This document shows positions 1 through 8,494 of a DNA stretch of 64,000 nt, piece after piece (the stretch's first letter is position 1; every line of letters begins with the position of its first letter). The position numbers and the translations under genes were made by a program. A model generated the notes under the pieces. The model made no database searches and had not been told where the DNA came from. It saw only the letters and a program-made list of their open reading frames with translations. Source of the DNA: Mycolicibacterium sp. 018/SC-01/001 (GTDB taxonomy: Bacteria > Actinomycetota > Actinomycetes > Mycobacteriales > Mycobacteriaceae); NCBI RefSeq assembly GCF_007096635.1, contig NZ_VKAA01000008.1, forward strand, positions 62,001-126,000, read 5' to 3'.

Positions 1-1470
1 CAAGGGGAATTCCGACGCTTCCCGGATCGCGGTGCGCGTCGACATCGGCCGCAGCAGGCTCGGTTCGCCGTGCGGGTTGAAGTAGTAGGAGCGCGAGCTC
101 GCGCAATTGCCCCGGGTCCACAGCGAGTCCCCGAGCAACTCCGTCATGCGGTCCAGATACTCGGCGTTGGCGGCTTCGGTGACCTCGAACGTCGTCGCAC
201 CCCGGCGCTCGAGTTCGCCGAACAGCCGATCCATCAGCCGCATCTGGTATTCCATCGTGTTGAAGAAGTTCAACCCGAGGAAGGCGTACGGACTGGCCAG
301 TGACAGATAGTTCGGGAAGTACGGCATCGAGACGCCCTGATAGGCCTGGAACCGGTTGTCCCGCCACCACTTCCCGAGATCACGGCCCTCGCGCCCGATC
401 ACCTCGATCGCGGGGAAGTTGGCCTCCCAGAGGTCGAACCCGGTGGCCAGCACCAGCGTGTCGATGACGGTCTTCGTACCGTCGGCGTTGACGATGCCGT
501 CGGCGGTGACGTGGTCGATGCCGTCGCTCTGCAGGTGCACGTGCGGTTTGGTGAACGTGCGGAAGTAGCTGTTGGAGAACGTCGGTCGCTTGCACCCGAT
601 GTCGTAGTCGGGGGTGAGCCTGCGGCGCAGTTCTTTGTCACGGACCTGGATGAACTGGTTGATCTTGCACAGGTCCATCGCCGAGATGTTCAGTCGCCGA
701 AAGAGCGGCACCTTGTAGTGCACCACGCCGACATTGATCATCATCTCGTAGATGGTGTCGGTGATCGCCCGAACAACGCGCTGCACCAATGGAATTCGCC
801 GGAAAATCCGCTTGGTGCGCTCGGAGATCGCGAAGTCGAGCTTGGGGGCCACCCAGATGGGGGTGCGCTGATAGACGGTCAGGTCGGCGGCCGTCTTGGC
901 CAGCTCGGGAATGAGCTGCACAGCCGTCGCGCCGGTGCCGATCACGGCCACCCGCTGTCCCGCCGGATCGTAGGAGTCGTCCCAGTCGGTGGTGTGCAGC
1001 ACCCTGCCCTCGAACGTCTCGATACCGGGGATCTCGGGCAGGCGGGGCTGGGACAGGAAGCCGGTCGCGGTGAACAGATAGCGCGCCGCCAGCGTCTCGC
1101 CGTCGGCGAGCGTCACGTGCCAGCACGCGGCCTCCTCGTCCCAGCGGGCTCCCGAGACGACCACGTTGAAGCGCATGTGCCGGCGCACGTCGTACTTGTC
1201 GGCGACGTCGTCGGCGTACTGCTTGATCTCCGAACCGGTGGAGAACAGTCGCGACCAGTTGGGGTTCGGCTCGAAGAAGTAGGAGTAGGTGGTGGTCGGC
1301 ACGTCGACCGCCAGCCCGGGGTAGTGGTTGACGTACCAGGTACCGCCGAGGTCGTCTTCTCTGTCGAGGATCACGAAGTTCTCGTAGCCCATCCGCTTGA
1401 GCTGGATGGCGGCCCCGATTCCGGCGAATCCGGCCCCTACGATGACCGCGTCGTACTGCACCGAAGTCAT
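1..1470 (-). CDS. Flavin-containing Baeyer-Villiger-type monooxygenase, 3' end outside window
   Basis: This is an FAD/NADPH-dependent monooxygenase that inserts oxygen next to ketones or hydroxylates substrates; the substrate cannot be told from sequence. It reads 490 codons from the ATG at 1470 to base 1 without a stop, so the C-terminus lies outside the window. The N-terminal Rossmann motif is GAGFAGIG (about residues 12-19). The Baeyer-Villiger fingerprint FxGxxxHTxxW appears as FEGRVLHTTDW near residue 153, followed by a second NADP-binding GTGATA. The family is usually 490-550 aa, so little is missing. The -10-like TACCGT lies 7 nt before the ATG with no Shine-Dalgarno, which suggests a leaderless transcript. 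Family assignment is firm; substrate is unknown. Confidence 0.9.
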   Translation of the reverse strand, partial: MTSVQYDAVIVGAGFAGIGAAIQLKRMGYENFVILDREDDLGGTWYVNHYPGLAVDVPTTTYSYFFEPNPNWSRLFSTGSEIKQYADDVADKYDVRRHMRFNVVVSGARWDEEAACWHVTLADGETLAARYLFTATGFLSQPRLPEIPGIETFEGRVLHTTDWDDSYDPAGQRVAVIGTGATAVQLIPELAKTAADLTVYQRTPIWVAPKLDFAISERTKRIFRRIPLVQRVVRAITDTIYEMMINVGVVHYKVPLFRRLNISAMDLCKINQFIQVRDKELRRRLTPDYDIGCKRPTFSNSYFRTFTKPHVHLQSDGIDHVTADGIVNADGTKTVIDTLVLATGFDLWEANFPAIEVIGREGRDLGKWWRDNRFQAYQGVSMPYFPNYLSLASPYAFLGLNFFNTMEYQMRLMDRLFGELERRGATTFEVTEAANAEYLDRMTELLGDSLWTRGNCASSRSYYFNPHGEPSLLRPMSTRTAIREASEFPL

Positions 1471-1477
1471 GCGGTAG

Positions 1478-1483
1478 ACGGTA
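1478..1483 (-). promoter_or_regulatory. -10 element of a leaderless promoter for the monooxygenase
   Basis: The minus strand reads TACCGT, then 7 nt, then the ATG at 1470. This matches the TANNNT-N6/7-start arrangement of mycobacterial leaderless transcripts. Inferred from motif and spacing only. Confidence 0.45.
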
Positions 1484-1507
1484 CTAGAGGTCCCGCCAAT
1501 CGCCGGA

Positions 1508-2122
1508 TCAGCCCTTGATGGAGCCGGCGCGCGGCGGGTTCAGCGTCGCCACACAGGTGACTGCGCGGTCCCCGCTGGCCCAGGTTTCGGCGGTCGGGTA
1601 CAGCACGTAGAGCTGCACGCCGTTGTCGGTCATCGAGGCAGGGGAGTAGGTGGCCAGAGCGGGACTGCACTTCTGGCTGTAGGCCTCCACGGCGGGCTGG
1701 CCCGGGAAATCCCCGTCGGGCATGTTCAACACGGCGAACACCTCGCCGGCGTGGGTCTGCGCGCAGTCGACGGTCTGCACCCGCATCACCTTGTCGCCCG
1801 TCGGGATCTCGGACAGGCAATCCCCGACCTTGACGTCAGTGGCGGTGACGTTGCCGGATCCGGCGACGGCCCACACGATCACGCCGCCGACGACCACGAG
1901 CAGCAGGACCGCGGCGAGACCGCCGATCAGCCACCACTTCGCCGTGCTCTTCTTCTGCGGCGGTGGGTACGGGCCGGGATATCCCTGGTAGGGCATCGGA
2001 GGCGGTGGTGGGTACTGGGGGTATTGGGGGTATCCGCCGGGCCCCTGTTGATACCCGCCCGGACCCTGCGGCGGCGGTCCGTAGGGCGGCGGCGGTGGCG
2101 GCGGCCCGGGCGGTGTGCTCAC
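1508..2122 (-). CDS. Proline-rich, membrane-anchored protein with septum-formation domain
   Basis: The 204-aa protein starts at GTG 2122. About 60 N-terminal residues are rich in Pro, Gly, Tyr and Gln and would be cytoplasmic and disordered. One transmembrane helix follows (about residues 62-83). The C-terminal extracytoplasmic domain contains VGDCLSEIP, VDCAQTH and a later Cys pair, the pattern of the actinobacterial septum-formation domain (Pfam Septum_form). Such proteins are thought to act at the cell envelope but the biochemical role is unknown. The gene lies 15 bp after the alpha/beta hydrolase stop and has its own -10-like TATCGT in that gap. The domain call is by pattern recognition. 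Confidence 0.75.
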   Translation of the reverse strand: MSTPPGPPPPPPPYGPPPQGPGGYQQGPGGYPQYPQYPPPPPMPYQGYPGPYPPPQKKSTAKWWLIGGLAAVLLLVVVGGVIVWAVAGSGNVTATDVKVGDCLSEIPTGDKVMRVQTVDCAQTHAGEVFAVLNMPDGDFPGQPAVEAYSQKCSPALATYSPASMTDNGVQLYVLYPTAETWASGDRAVTCVATLNPPRAGSIKG

Positions 2123-2129
2123 GGGAGTG

Positions 2130-2135
2130 ACGATA
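2130..2135 (-). promoter_or_regulatory. -10 element of a leaderless promoter
   Basis: TATCGT on the minus strand lies 7 nt before the GTG at 2122, inside the 15-bp gap after the hydrolase gene. No Shine-Dalgarno is seen. Motif-based inference. Confidence 0.4.
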
Positions 2136-2137
2136 GC

Positions 2138-2755
2138 TCAGCCGAGCAGCCCGAGCGCCGCATCGACAGCCAGAGCGGGCACGTCGAGAGTCTTCGACTT
2201 CAGGTCGTGGCGAGCGCCGGTGACCTCGATGATCGCGGTCGGCGCGGCGATCATCGCGGCCGCCGGACGTAGCTCTGCGATCGTGCCGAACGGGTCCGCG
2301 GTGCCATGGGTGAAGACCGTCGGCACGGCGATCCGTGGCAGGTGCTCGGTGCGGGCCTTCTCCGGCTTGCCGGGCGGGTGCAGGGGATAGGAGAACAGCG
2401 TCAGGGCGTCGAGGGTCAGGCCGTGATCGGCCACGGCCATCGAGGTGAGCCGGCCCCCGTAGGAGTGTCCGCCGGCGATCACCGGACCGTCGGCCAGCTC
2501 ACGCACCGCTGCGACGGCTTCAGAGATGCCCGCCAGGTCCGCGGCCGCCCCCGAGGGTGGACCCTTCGGGCGGCGGCGCCGGTAGGGCAGGTCGTAGCGG
2601 ACCGCGAGCCAGCCGCGACGGGCCCACTCCTCGCACACGGCGACCAGCATCGGGGAGTTCCGGTTGCCGCCCGCGCCGTGGGTGAGGGCGACGGTGCCGG
2701 CAGGTCGGCCCGCCGGCCGATGCACGATGCCGGCGATGTCCTCGAGCTCATCCAT
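2138..2755 (-). CDS. Alpha/beta hydrolase (KANL3/Tex30, dienelactone-hydrolase-like)
   Basis: This 205-aa soluble hydrolase has the nucleophile elbow GHSYGG with Ser98. An early oxyanion-loop segment THGAGGN lies near residue 25, an acid-bearing THGTADPFG segment follows in the C-terminal half, and a late His sits in GARHD, giving a complete Ser-Asp-His set. It overlaps the 3' end of thiD by 8 bp, so it is co-transcribed with it, as in the Rv0421c-Rv0422c pair of M. tuberculosis. The substrate is unknown and a role in thiamine metabolism is not implied by the sequence. Fold call is firm. Confidence 0.88.
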   Translation of the reverse strand: MDELEDIAGIVHRPAGRPAGTVALTHGAGGNRNSPMLVAVCEEWARRGWLAVRYDLPYRRRRPKGPPSGAAADLAGISEAVAAVRELADGPVIAGGHSYGGRLTSMAVADHGLTLDALTLFSYPLHPPGKPEKARTEHLPRIAVPTVFTHGTADPFGTIAELRPAAAMIAAPTAIIEVTGARHDLKSKTLDVPALAVDAALGLLG

Positions 2756-3593
2756 CGGTCAACCGGAACAGCGGGGACACCGGACCGTGGCCGTGGCCGA
2801 GCGGATAGGCGGCGCGCAGACATTCGGTGATCCACGCCTTGGCGAAGGCCACCGCCTCGGGCATCGGGACGCCGTGGGCGAGCGCGGCGGCCGTCGCCGC
2901 GGCCAGCGTGTCCCCGGCGCCGTGGTCGTGCGGGGTGTCGATGCGGGTGGAGTCGTAGGTGTGGAAATCGGTGCCGTCGAACAGCAGGTCCGGGCTGTGC
3001 GACGACCGGCGCAGATGGCCGCCCTTGACCAGCGCCCACCGCGGGCCCAGCTCATGCAGCGCCCGGGCCGCGGCCCGCTGGCTGTCGGGGTCGACGACCT
3101 CGATGCCGGTGATGAGCCGGACCTCGTCGAGGTTCGGCGTGACGAGTGTGGCCAGGGGGAACAGCCGCTCCCTCAGCGATCCCAGTGCACTGGGATGCAG
3201 CAGCGGGTCCCCGTGCATCGACGCGCAGACCGGGTCGACGACCAGCGGCACGGTGCCGGCCAGGCCGAGGCGCACCCAGGTGTCGGCGACGGTGTCGATG
3301 ATCTCCGAGGACGCGAGCATGCCGGTCTTGGCGGCCTGGACGCCGATGTCGGTGACCACCGCGTCGATCTGCCCGGCGATGATGTCGAGCGGGATCTCGT
3401 GGAACCCCTGCACGCCGACGGAGTTCTGGATCGTCACCGCGGTCATCGCGACCAGGGAATGCACCCCGAGCAGCGCCAGCGTGCGCATGTCCGCCTGGAT
3501 TCCGGCGCCGCCGCCGGAGTCGGAACCGGCGATGGTCAGCACGCGTAGCGGTGTCTGGCCCGGTGGCGTCAGCGGCAGAACATCCATGGTCAT
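2748..3593 (-). CDS. thiD: Hydroxymethylpyrimidine/phosphomethylpyrimidine kinase
   Basis: ThiD phosphorylates HMP and then HMP-P to make HMP-PP for thiamine diphosphate synthesis in the cytosol. The 281-aa product has the ribokinase-fold signature GSDSGGGAGIQAD at residues 23-35, the central DPV segment and the C-terminal anion-hole GAGDT. The ATG at 3593 follows AGGGAG, which is the last part of the upstream TPP riboswitch, so translation is probably controlled by TPP. The downstream hydrolase overlaps by 8 bp. In M. tuberculosis thiC is the next gene upstream; here a divergent MFS gene occupies that place. Confidence 0.95.
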   Translation of the reverse strand: MTMDVLPLTPPGQTPLRVLTIAGSDSGGGAGIQADMRTLALLGVHSLVAMTAVTIQNSVGVQGFHEIPLDIIAGQIDAVVTDIGVQAAKTGMLASSEIIDTVADTWVRLGLAGTVPLVVDPVCASMHGDPLLHPSALGSLRERLFPLATLVTPNLDEVRLITGIEVVDPDSQRAAARALHELGPRWALVKGGHLRRSSHSPDLLFDGTDFHTYDSTRIDTPHDHGAGDTLAAATAAALAHGVPMPEAVAFAKAWITECLRAAYPLGHGHGPVSPLFRLTDG

Positions 3594-3597
3594 CTCC

Positions 3598-3686
3598 CTA
3601 CGCCGGCATTACCCGGTCAGGTTCGTACGGTCGACGGCGCATCAGCCGTCCTCTCAGCGCGCTCGGCGCGCGCTCCCGCGTGGGTG
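3598..3686 (-). promoter_or_regulatory. TPP riboswitch (THI element) controlling thiD
   Basis: Read on the minus strand, the leader contains the two conserved THI-box cores: CTGAGAGG in the pyrimidine-sensing arm, then GAACCTGACCGGGTAATGCC and GCGTAGGGA in the pyrophosphate-sensing arm. A GC-rich variable stem separates the cores. The 3' end carries the AGGGAG that serves as the thiD Shine-Dalgarno, 4 nt from the ATG. No terminator hairpin with a U-tract follows, so control of translation initiation is the likely mechanism. Family assignment is firm; mechanism is inferred. Confidence 0.92.
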
Positions 3687-3832
3687 TTCTCAACGTAGCC
3701 GACCGGCGATCGCCACCGGTGGCGGGAATACGGTTTGGCCGCGATGATTTATATAGCTAACATATGTGTTTTGCGGCGCGGTGCTGCGTCAACTCTTGGA
3801 AACGAAACGTAATCAGCGAAAAGACGGCGACG

Positions 3833-5572
3833 ATGACGATGACGAACGACCGCACGGCGGTGGTGGACACCCAGCTGAGCGAGACCACGATCCGGCGCAC
3901 CCGGATGGACCACGAGCATCCGCACTACAAGTGGATCGTGCTGTCCAACACGACGCTGGGCACGCTGCTGGCCACGATCAACGCCTCGATCGTGCTGATC
4001 TCCCTGCCGGCCATCTTCCGCGGGATCGGACTCAACCCGCTGGCTCCGGGCAACGTGAGCTACCTGCTGTGGATGCTGATGGGATACCTGGTGGTGACCG
4101 CCGTGCTGGTGGTTCCGTTCGGGCGCCTCGGCGACATGTTCGGCCGCGTGCGGATCTACAACCTGGGCTTCGCGGTGTTCACCGTCGCAGCGGTCGCGCT
4201 GTCGTTCGATCCGTTCCAGCTCGGCGGCGGCGCGGTCTGGTTGATCGCGTGGCGGGTCGTGCAGGGCGTCGGCGGGGCCATGCTGATGTCGTCGTCGTCG
4301 GCGATCCTCACCGACGCCTTCCCCGCGAACCAGCGCGGCATGGCGCTGGGCACGAACATGGTCGCGGCGGTCGCCGGCTCGTTCCTCGGCCTGCTGATCG
4401 GCGGCGTCCTGTCCGAATGGCACTGGAAGGCGATCTTCTGGGTCGGCGTCCCGATCGGCATCCTCGGCACGATCTGGAGCATCCGCTCGCTCAAAGAGCT
4501 GGGCGTCCGGACTCCCGGCAAGCTGGACTGGGCCGGCACGCTGACCTTCGGCATCGGTCTGACAGTCCTGCTGATCGGCATCACCTACGGGATTCAGCCC
4601 TACGGAGATTCGACGACGGGCTGGACCAGCCCGGCCGTGCTCGGCGCGATCGGCGTGGGTTTGGCGTTGCTCGTCGCGTTCTGTTTCGTCGAACTGCGGG
4701 TCAAGCAACCGATGGTCGACATCCCGCTGTTCCGGTCCGCGTCGTTCGGCATGGGCAACCTCGCGGGGCTGATGGCCTCGGTCGGCCGCGGCGGGTTGCA
4801 GTTCATGCTGATCATCTGGCTGCAGGGGATCTGGCTGCCGCTGCACGGCTACAGCTTCGAGTCCACTCCGCTGTGGGCCGGCATCTACATGCTGCCGATG
4901 ACGGTGGGTTTCCTGGTCGCCGGCCCGCTGGCGGGCTCCCTGTCAGACCGCTTCGGCGCGCGGCCGTTCACCGTCGGCGGCAGTCTGCTGATGGCGGTGA
5001 CGTTCGTCGCATTGGTCATGATCCCGGTGAACTTCAACTACGTGCTGTTCGCGGTGCTGCTGTTCCTCAACGGCCTGGGCGGCGGAATTTTCACCGCCCC
5101 CAACAGTGCGGCGATCATGTCGAGCGTTCCGTCGTCCGAGCGGGGCGCGGCATCCGGGGTGCGCGCGACGTTCTTCAACGCGGGCTCGTCGCTGTCGATC
5201 GGCGTGTTCTTCTCGCTGATGATCGTCGGGCTGGCGAACACCTTGCCCTCGGCGTTGAGCAGTGGGCTGCAGGCGCAGGGGGTGTCGTCCTCGGTCGCCA
5301 ACGACGTGGCGAATCTGCCGCCGGTGGGCAGCCTGTTCGCCGCGTTCCTCGGCTTCAACCCGATCGCGGAGCTCCTCGAGCCGTCGCACGCTCTGCAGCA
5401 GCCGGGCGTCAATGCCGACGTGCTGACGGGCAAGACGTTCTTCCCCGAGCTCATCACCGGGCCTTTCCACTCCGGCCTGACCGTCGTGTTCCTCGCCGCC
5501 GCGGCGATGATGCTGATCGGCGCGGTCGCGTCGATGTTCAACCCCGGCCGGTACGCCGAGGACGTCAACTAG
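3833..5572 (+). CDS. MFS drug-efflux transporter, DHA2 (EmrB/QacA-like) family
   Basis: This 579-aa integral membrane protein should export hydrophobic compounds in exchange for protons. It has about 14 hydrophobic segments, the number expected for the DHA2 family. Motif A appears as [11 protein letters not shown] after the second helix, and motif C-like glycines follow in the fifth. The frame is open from an ATG at 3764, but that would add a Cys/Trp-rich leader unlike the family. I chose the ATG at 3833; another ATG at 3839 is equally possible. An AT-rich patch near 3748-3765 probably holds the promoter. The stop overlaps the stop of the broken tail of the opposite DUF222 gene. No regulator is adjacent; substrate is unknown. 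Confidence 0.87.
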   Translation: MTMTNDRTAVVDTQLSETTIRRTRMDHEHPHYKWIVLSNTTLGTLLATINASIVLISLPAIFRGIGLNPLAPGNVSYLLWMLMGYLVVTAVLVVPFGRLGDMFGRVRIYNLGFAVFTVAAVALSFDPFQLGGGAVWLIAWRVVQGVGGAMLMSSSSAILTDAFPANQRGMALGTNMVAAVAGSFLGLLIGGVLSEWHWKAIFWVGVPIGILGTIWSIRSLKELGVRTPGKLDWAGTLTFGIGLTVLLIGITYGIQPYGDSTTGWTSPAVLGAIGVGLALLVAFCFVELRVKQPMVDIPLFRSASFGMGNLAGLMASVGRGGLQFMLIIWLQGIWLPLHGYSFESTPLWAGIYMLPMTVGFLVAGPLAGSLSDRFGARPFTVGGSLLMAVTFVALVMIPVNFNYVLFAVLLFLNGLGGGIFTAPNSAAIMSSVPSSERGAASGVRATFFNAGSSLSIGVFFSLMIVGLANTLPSALSSGLQAQGVSSSVANDVANLPPVGSLFAAFLGFNPIAELLEPSHALQQPGVNADVLTGKTFFPELITGPFHSGLTVVFLAAAAMMLIGAVASMFNPGRYAEDVN

Positions 5573-5745
5573 AACGGCGGCGGCTCGTCGGGGTCGACCT
5601 CGGCGGGAGGGGATGGCTGCCAGTTCGGCGGTAGTTCCTCGGGTTCGATGGGGTCGTTGACGAACCGGGCGAACGGGCTGGTGCTGGGTGTGACGCTGGT
5701 GGGTGCACCGTGGAAGAACTCACGGAAGCGGCGAAACTCGTTGCG
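5569..5745 (-). pseudogene. Stranded C-terminal tail of the DUF222/HNH gene
   Basis: Directly after the TAA that ends the DUF222/HNH gene, the same reading frame stays open for 58 codons. It encodes RNEFRRFREFF at the start, then SPFARFVNDP, PEELPPNWQP and a terminal DEPPPF before TAG. These segments look like the usual C-terminal tail of 13E12-family proteins. The frame is unchanged, so this is a nonsense mutation (or a base-call error), not a frameshift. The tail's TAG overlaps the TAG of the convergent MFS gene. Confidence 0.8.
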
Positions 5746-7125
5746 TTACACCCGTTGACGGATTTCCTCGCGGGCCGCCCGGTTGCGGTGGCGATTGACT
5801 GTGTTTGCGTGACGGATGGTGCAGTTGCGTTCCCGGCGGGTGGTGACGACGTCGGGGTCGGGTGTGCGGTGACGCCCGGTGAGGTCGGGAAACAGCGCGG
5901 CCCCGCCCGGCGTGGTGATGTACGTGTGGCCTGCGGGCGAGGTCCATTCGATCGTGCCGTCGGGGAGTTGGCGGTCACGCCAGCCGTTGTCGAAGGTTTT
6001 GCGGCGGTGGTGTTCTCGGCAGTAGCAGGCCAGGTTCTCGGCGACGGTCAGACCGCCGGCAGCGGGGTCGGCATGGTTGTACGGTTCGGTGTGGTCGATG
6101 TCGCAGCGGGCTGCGGGCACCGTGCAGCCGGGGAAACGGCAGGTCAGGTCGCGGGTGCGGATGTAGCGGGCCAGCGCGGCGGCGGGCCGGTAGCAGTGCG
6201 CCTGCTCGACACTGACCTGGGGTGGCCCGACCAGGCGCCGGGTGGCGTCGCGCGCCAGCTCCCGCACCAGTTCGGCGTCGATGACGCCGTGCCCGACCAG
6301 GTAGCCCGGCTGATCACTGCGCCCGGTGACGGTGTCGGCGGCCGCGACGATGTTCAGCACCACCGGCACGACCGGGGCGGGCGGCCGGTCGCCGGCCGGG
6401 CAGTCCGCTGTGCCGCAGGCGCAGGCCAAGTCGAGGCGTCCGTGCCCGAGTGCGGACAGCGCGTCGGCGCGGCGCTGCATCAACGTACGGGGATCGCCCG
6501 GGCACACCGAGGCGGCCATCGCTGCCAGGCGCCGGTCGAGCACCGCGCCGTCGGTACGCGACAGATCCGCCCGGATGCGGGCCATTCCGTCGAGACCGGG
6601 CCGCACGTCGACCCGGCGTCGGTCATAGGCCGCGGTGCGGCGCTGCTTGGCCGCGTCGGCGTCCACGCTGGTGACGACCGCGTCGATCGTGGTGATCAGC
6701 TTCTCCCGTGACCAGCAGCGCCAGCTGCTGATCTGCTCGGCCAGGGCCGCGTCCACCGCGGCGATCACGTCATCGCTGACCAGCTCGGTGCGGGCACAGA
6801 TCAGTTCGGTGGCGCGCCAGTCGATGTGCCCGGCGGCCAACGCCGCCGCCACCGCGGGCAGCCGCGCGGCCAGCGCCTCGGCATGCCCGACCAGCACACG
6901 AGCCCCGGCGGCGGTCATGTTCAGCGCTGCCGACACCTCCGCGGCGGTGCGGTTGAACCCGCTCATCACCGCCGCCATGTCTTCCTCGACGGCCAGCTCC
7001 TGCTCGGTCCGCCGACCCAGCAGCTCTGCGATCGCGGCCAGCTTGCGCGCCATCAGCATCGCCTCCTGCCGATGCGCATCGTCCACCGCGGCGACGAGAT
7101 CAGCGTCGGTCAGAGTATCGAACAT
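5746..7125 (-). CDS. DUF222 / HNH-endonuclease (13E12-repeat family) protein, tail cut off by an in-frame stop
   Basis: The gene encodes a predicted DNA-cutting protein of the mycobacterial 13E12 repeat family. The 459-aa product has an N-terminal helical DUF222 domain. A C-terminal HNH motif (about residues 328-377) starts with a Cys pair (CRFPGC), has the DIDHTEPY core, and ends with NLACYCREHHRRK. A TAA at 5746-5748 ends it 58 codons early compared with the intact frame that follows. I chose ATG 7125 because the SOS box and a -10 TAGTAT at leaderless spacing sit on it; an in-frame ATG at 7155 also exists. LexA-controlled 13E12 genes are known in M. tuberculosis. The nuclease motif is intact, so the protein may still work. 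Confidence 0.85.
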   Translation of the reverse strand: MFDTLTDADLVAAVDDAHRQEAMLMARKLAAIAELLGRRTEQELAVEEDMAAVMSGFNRTAAEVSAALNMTAAGARVLVGHAEALAARLPAVAAALAAGHIDWRATELICARTELVSDDVIAAVDAALAEQISSWRCWSREKLITTIDAVVTSVDADAAKQRRTAAYDRRRVDVRPGLDGMARIRADLSRTDGAVLDRRLAAMAASVCPGDPRTLMQRRADALSALGHGRLDLACACGTADCPAGDRPPAPVVPVVLNIVAAADTVTGRSDQPGYLVGHGVIDAELVRELARDATRRLVGPPQVSVEQAHCYRPAAALARYIRTRDLTCRFPGCTVPAARCDIDHTEPYNHADPAAGGLTVAENLACYCREHHRRKTFDNGWRDRQLPDGTIEWTSPAGHTYITTPGGAALFPDLTGRHRTPDPDVVTTRRERNCTIRHANTVNRHRNRAAREEIRQRV

Positions 7126-7133
7126 GTGTTCGA
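7118..7133 (-). promoter_or_regulatory. LexA-binding SOS box on the start codon of the HNH gene
   Basis: The minus strand reads TCGAACACATGTTCGA, a full match to the mycobacterial SOS box TCGAAC-N4-GTTCGA. The ATG of the HNH gene lies inside it. With the adjacent -10, LexA bound here would cover the transcription start. Pattern is direct; LexA control is inferred from the consensus. Confidence 0.85.
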
Positions 7134-7138
7134 TACTA
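7133..7138 (-). promoter_or_regulatory. -10 element of a leaderless promoter for the HNH gene
   Basis: TAGTAT on the minus strand is 7 nt before the ATG at 7125 and abuts the SOS box, so the transcript probably begins at the start codon. Confidence 0.55.
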
Positions 7139-7195
7139 GATGGACCGACCGACAAGCCTCGGCACCGTTAGAGTGCTCAGCCGAGGGGGTCGCCC

Positions 7196-8494
7196 ATGCT
7201 CACCATCGTGCGCCGGACCGCCGCGCTGTGGTGGCGCACCTGGCCGCGGCTGGTCGCGCTGTACCTGACGGGCTGGTTCGTCCGGTACTGGGTGCTGCAG
7301 TTCGCGATCTCGATCGGCATCCACCACGGCGAGCTGTGGGGCTCCATCATCATGGCGGTCGTCCCGATCGTGCGACTGCTCACCTATCTCGGGATGTTCC
7401 TCGTCATCCGGTCGGCGGCGACCGGTCTGCAGCACGTCGACGAGGGCGGCGCCGGGGCGCCTCGCGGCGTCATCGACGTGACGCTGACCGCGGTGCTGCC
7501 CTTCCTCGTGATCTACACCCTGTGGAAACTCGTCGTCGCGGACTTCTACGTGTACTTCACGACCGTGAACATCACGACCGTCTACGAGGGCACCCAGGAT
7601 CGCGTGGCGCAGGTCGTCAACCATGCCGCCGGTGCGCCGCTGATCACCGTCATCGTCGTGGCGTTCCTGCTGCGCCAGCTGATCACCCGATTCCGGGAGC
7701 GGTTGCCCGCTGCGGCGATGCTGCTGGCCGTCTACTTCCAGGTGCTGTGGCTGTTCCTGACCATCCAGGCTTCGTTCGCGGCCCTGTTCGGCACCGCCGA
7801 CTGGATTGCGGAGCGGCGAATCGTCGTGTGGTACAGCACTATTCGCGAGCAGGTCCTGTCCCACCTGGGCGAACTGGGCCGGCTCTACCAATCGCTGACC
7901 GACGCGCTCGGGCCGCTGGCCCAGGTGATCGCGCTCTCCTTGGCCTGGCTGGCGATCGCCTCGGCGGTCTACGGCACCCCGTTGACGCCGACGTGGCAGG
8001 GCGGACGGCGGGCGTTCCTCGGCCACCGCGGCGACGTCGCAGCGGCCCGCGCGATCCGGCGCGGCAGGCAGACACTGCAGCCGCGCTGGCAGCGGGTGCC
8101 GGTGACGATCCAGGAACGGGCGGTCGAATTCCTGCGCGGCCAGCTCGGCATGTTCGGCCCCATCGTCGACGCCGGCCGGCTGATCCTGCACGGCGGGGCG
8201 CTGCCGATCGCGTTCTTCGTGCTGGTCTACACGGCGCTGGTGGTGCTCGCCCCTGGCAACGCCTACTTCGACCCGACGGTCACCGACGGCTACCTGTTCC
8301 GGGCGGTCGCTGTCACCCTCGGCCCGCACCAGTGGGCCTGGTGGCAGGCCTTCGACGACACGATACGGCTGATCATCGACGCCGCTGTCGATCCGATCCG
8401 GATATGTCTGGTGGCCGCGACGTACTGGTTCTGCGTCGACCAGGTCCGAGCGCAGCAGGCCGCGTCAGGTCTGGAACCTGAGCACCAGCGGTGA
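7196..8494 (+). CDS. Polytopic membrane protein of unknown function
   Basis: This 432-aa protein has about seven hydrophobic segments: an N-terminal pair, a group between residues 90 and 200, one near 240 and others near 335 and 410. A basic cytoplasmic-type loop (about 270-310) separates the last group. I recognise no enzymatic motif. A -10-like TAGAGT (7169-7174) and a Shine-Dalgarno GAGGGGG precede the ATG. Its 3' end overlaps by 30 bp the convergent end of a three-gene set encoding membrane-anchored exported proteins, so a shared envelope function is possible but unproven. Confidence 0.75.
   Translation: MLTIVRRTAALWWRTWPRLVALYLTGWFVRYWVLQFAISIGIHHGELWGSIIMAVVPIVRLLTYLGMFLVIRSAATGLQHVDEGGAGAPRGVIDVTLTAVLPFLVIYTLWKLVVADFYVYFTTVNITTVYEGTQDRVAQVVNHAAGAPLITVIVVAFLLRQLITRFRERLPAAAMLLAVYFQVLWLFLTIQASFAALFGTADWIAERRIVVWYSTIREQVLSHLGELGRLYQSLTDALGPLAQVIALSLAWLAIASAVYGTPLTPTWQGGRRAFLGHRGDVAAARAIRRGRQTLQPRWQRVPVTIQERAVEFLRGQLGMFGPIVDAGRLILHGGALPIAFFVLVYTALVVLAPGNAYFDPTVTDGYLFRAVAVTLGPHQWAWWQAFDDTIRLIIDAAVDPIRICLVAATYWFCVDQVRAQQAASGLEPEHQR

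Noticed and set aside
3764..3832. MFS start at ATG 3764
   Set aside because: It would add 23 residues rich in Cys and Trp that are unlike family N-termini, and it sits in the AT-rich patch that looks like the promoter.
3766..5634. A 622-codon plus-strand frame shifted within the MFS gene
   Set aside because: Composition is Arg/Gly/Pro-rich noise, while the other frame has 14 TM segments and MFS motifs.
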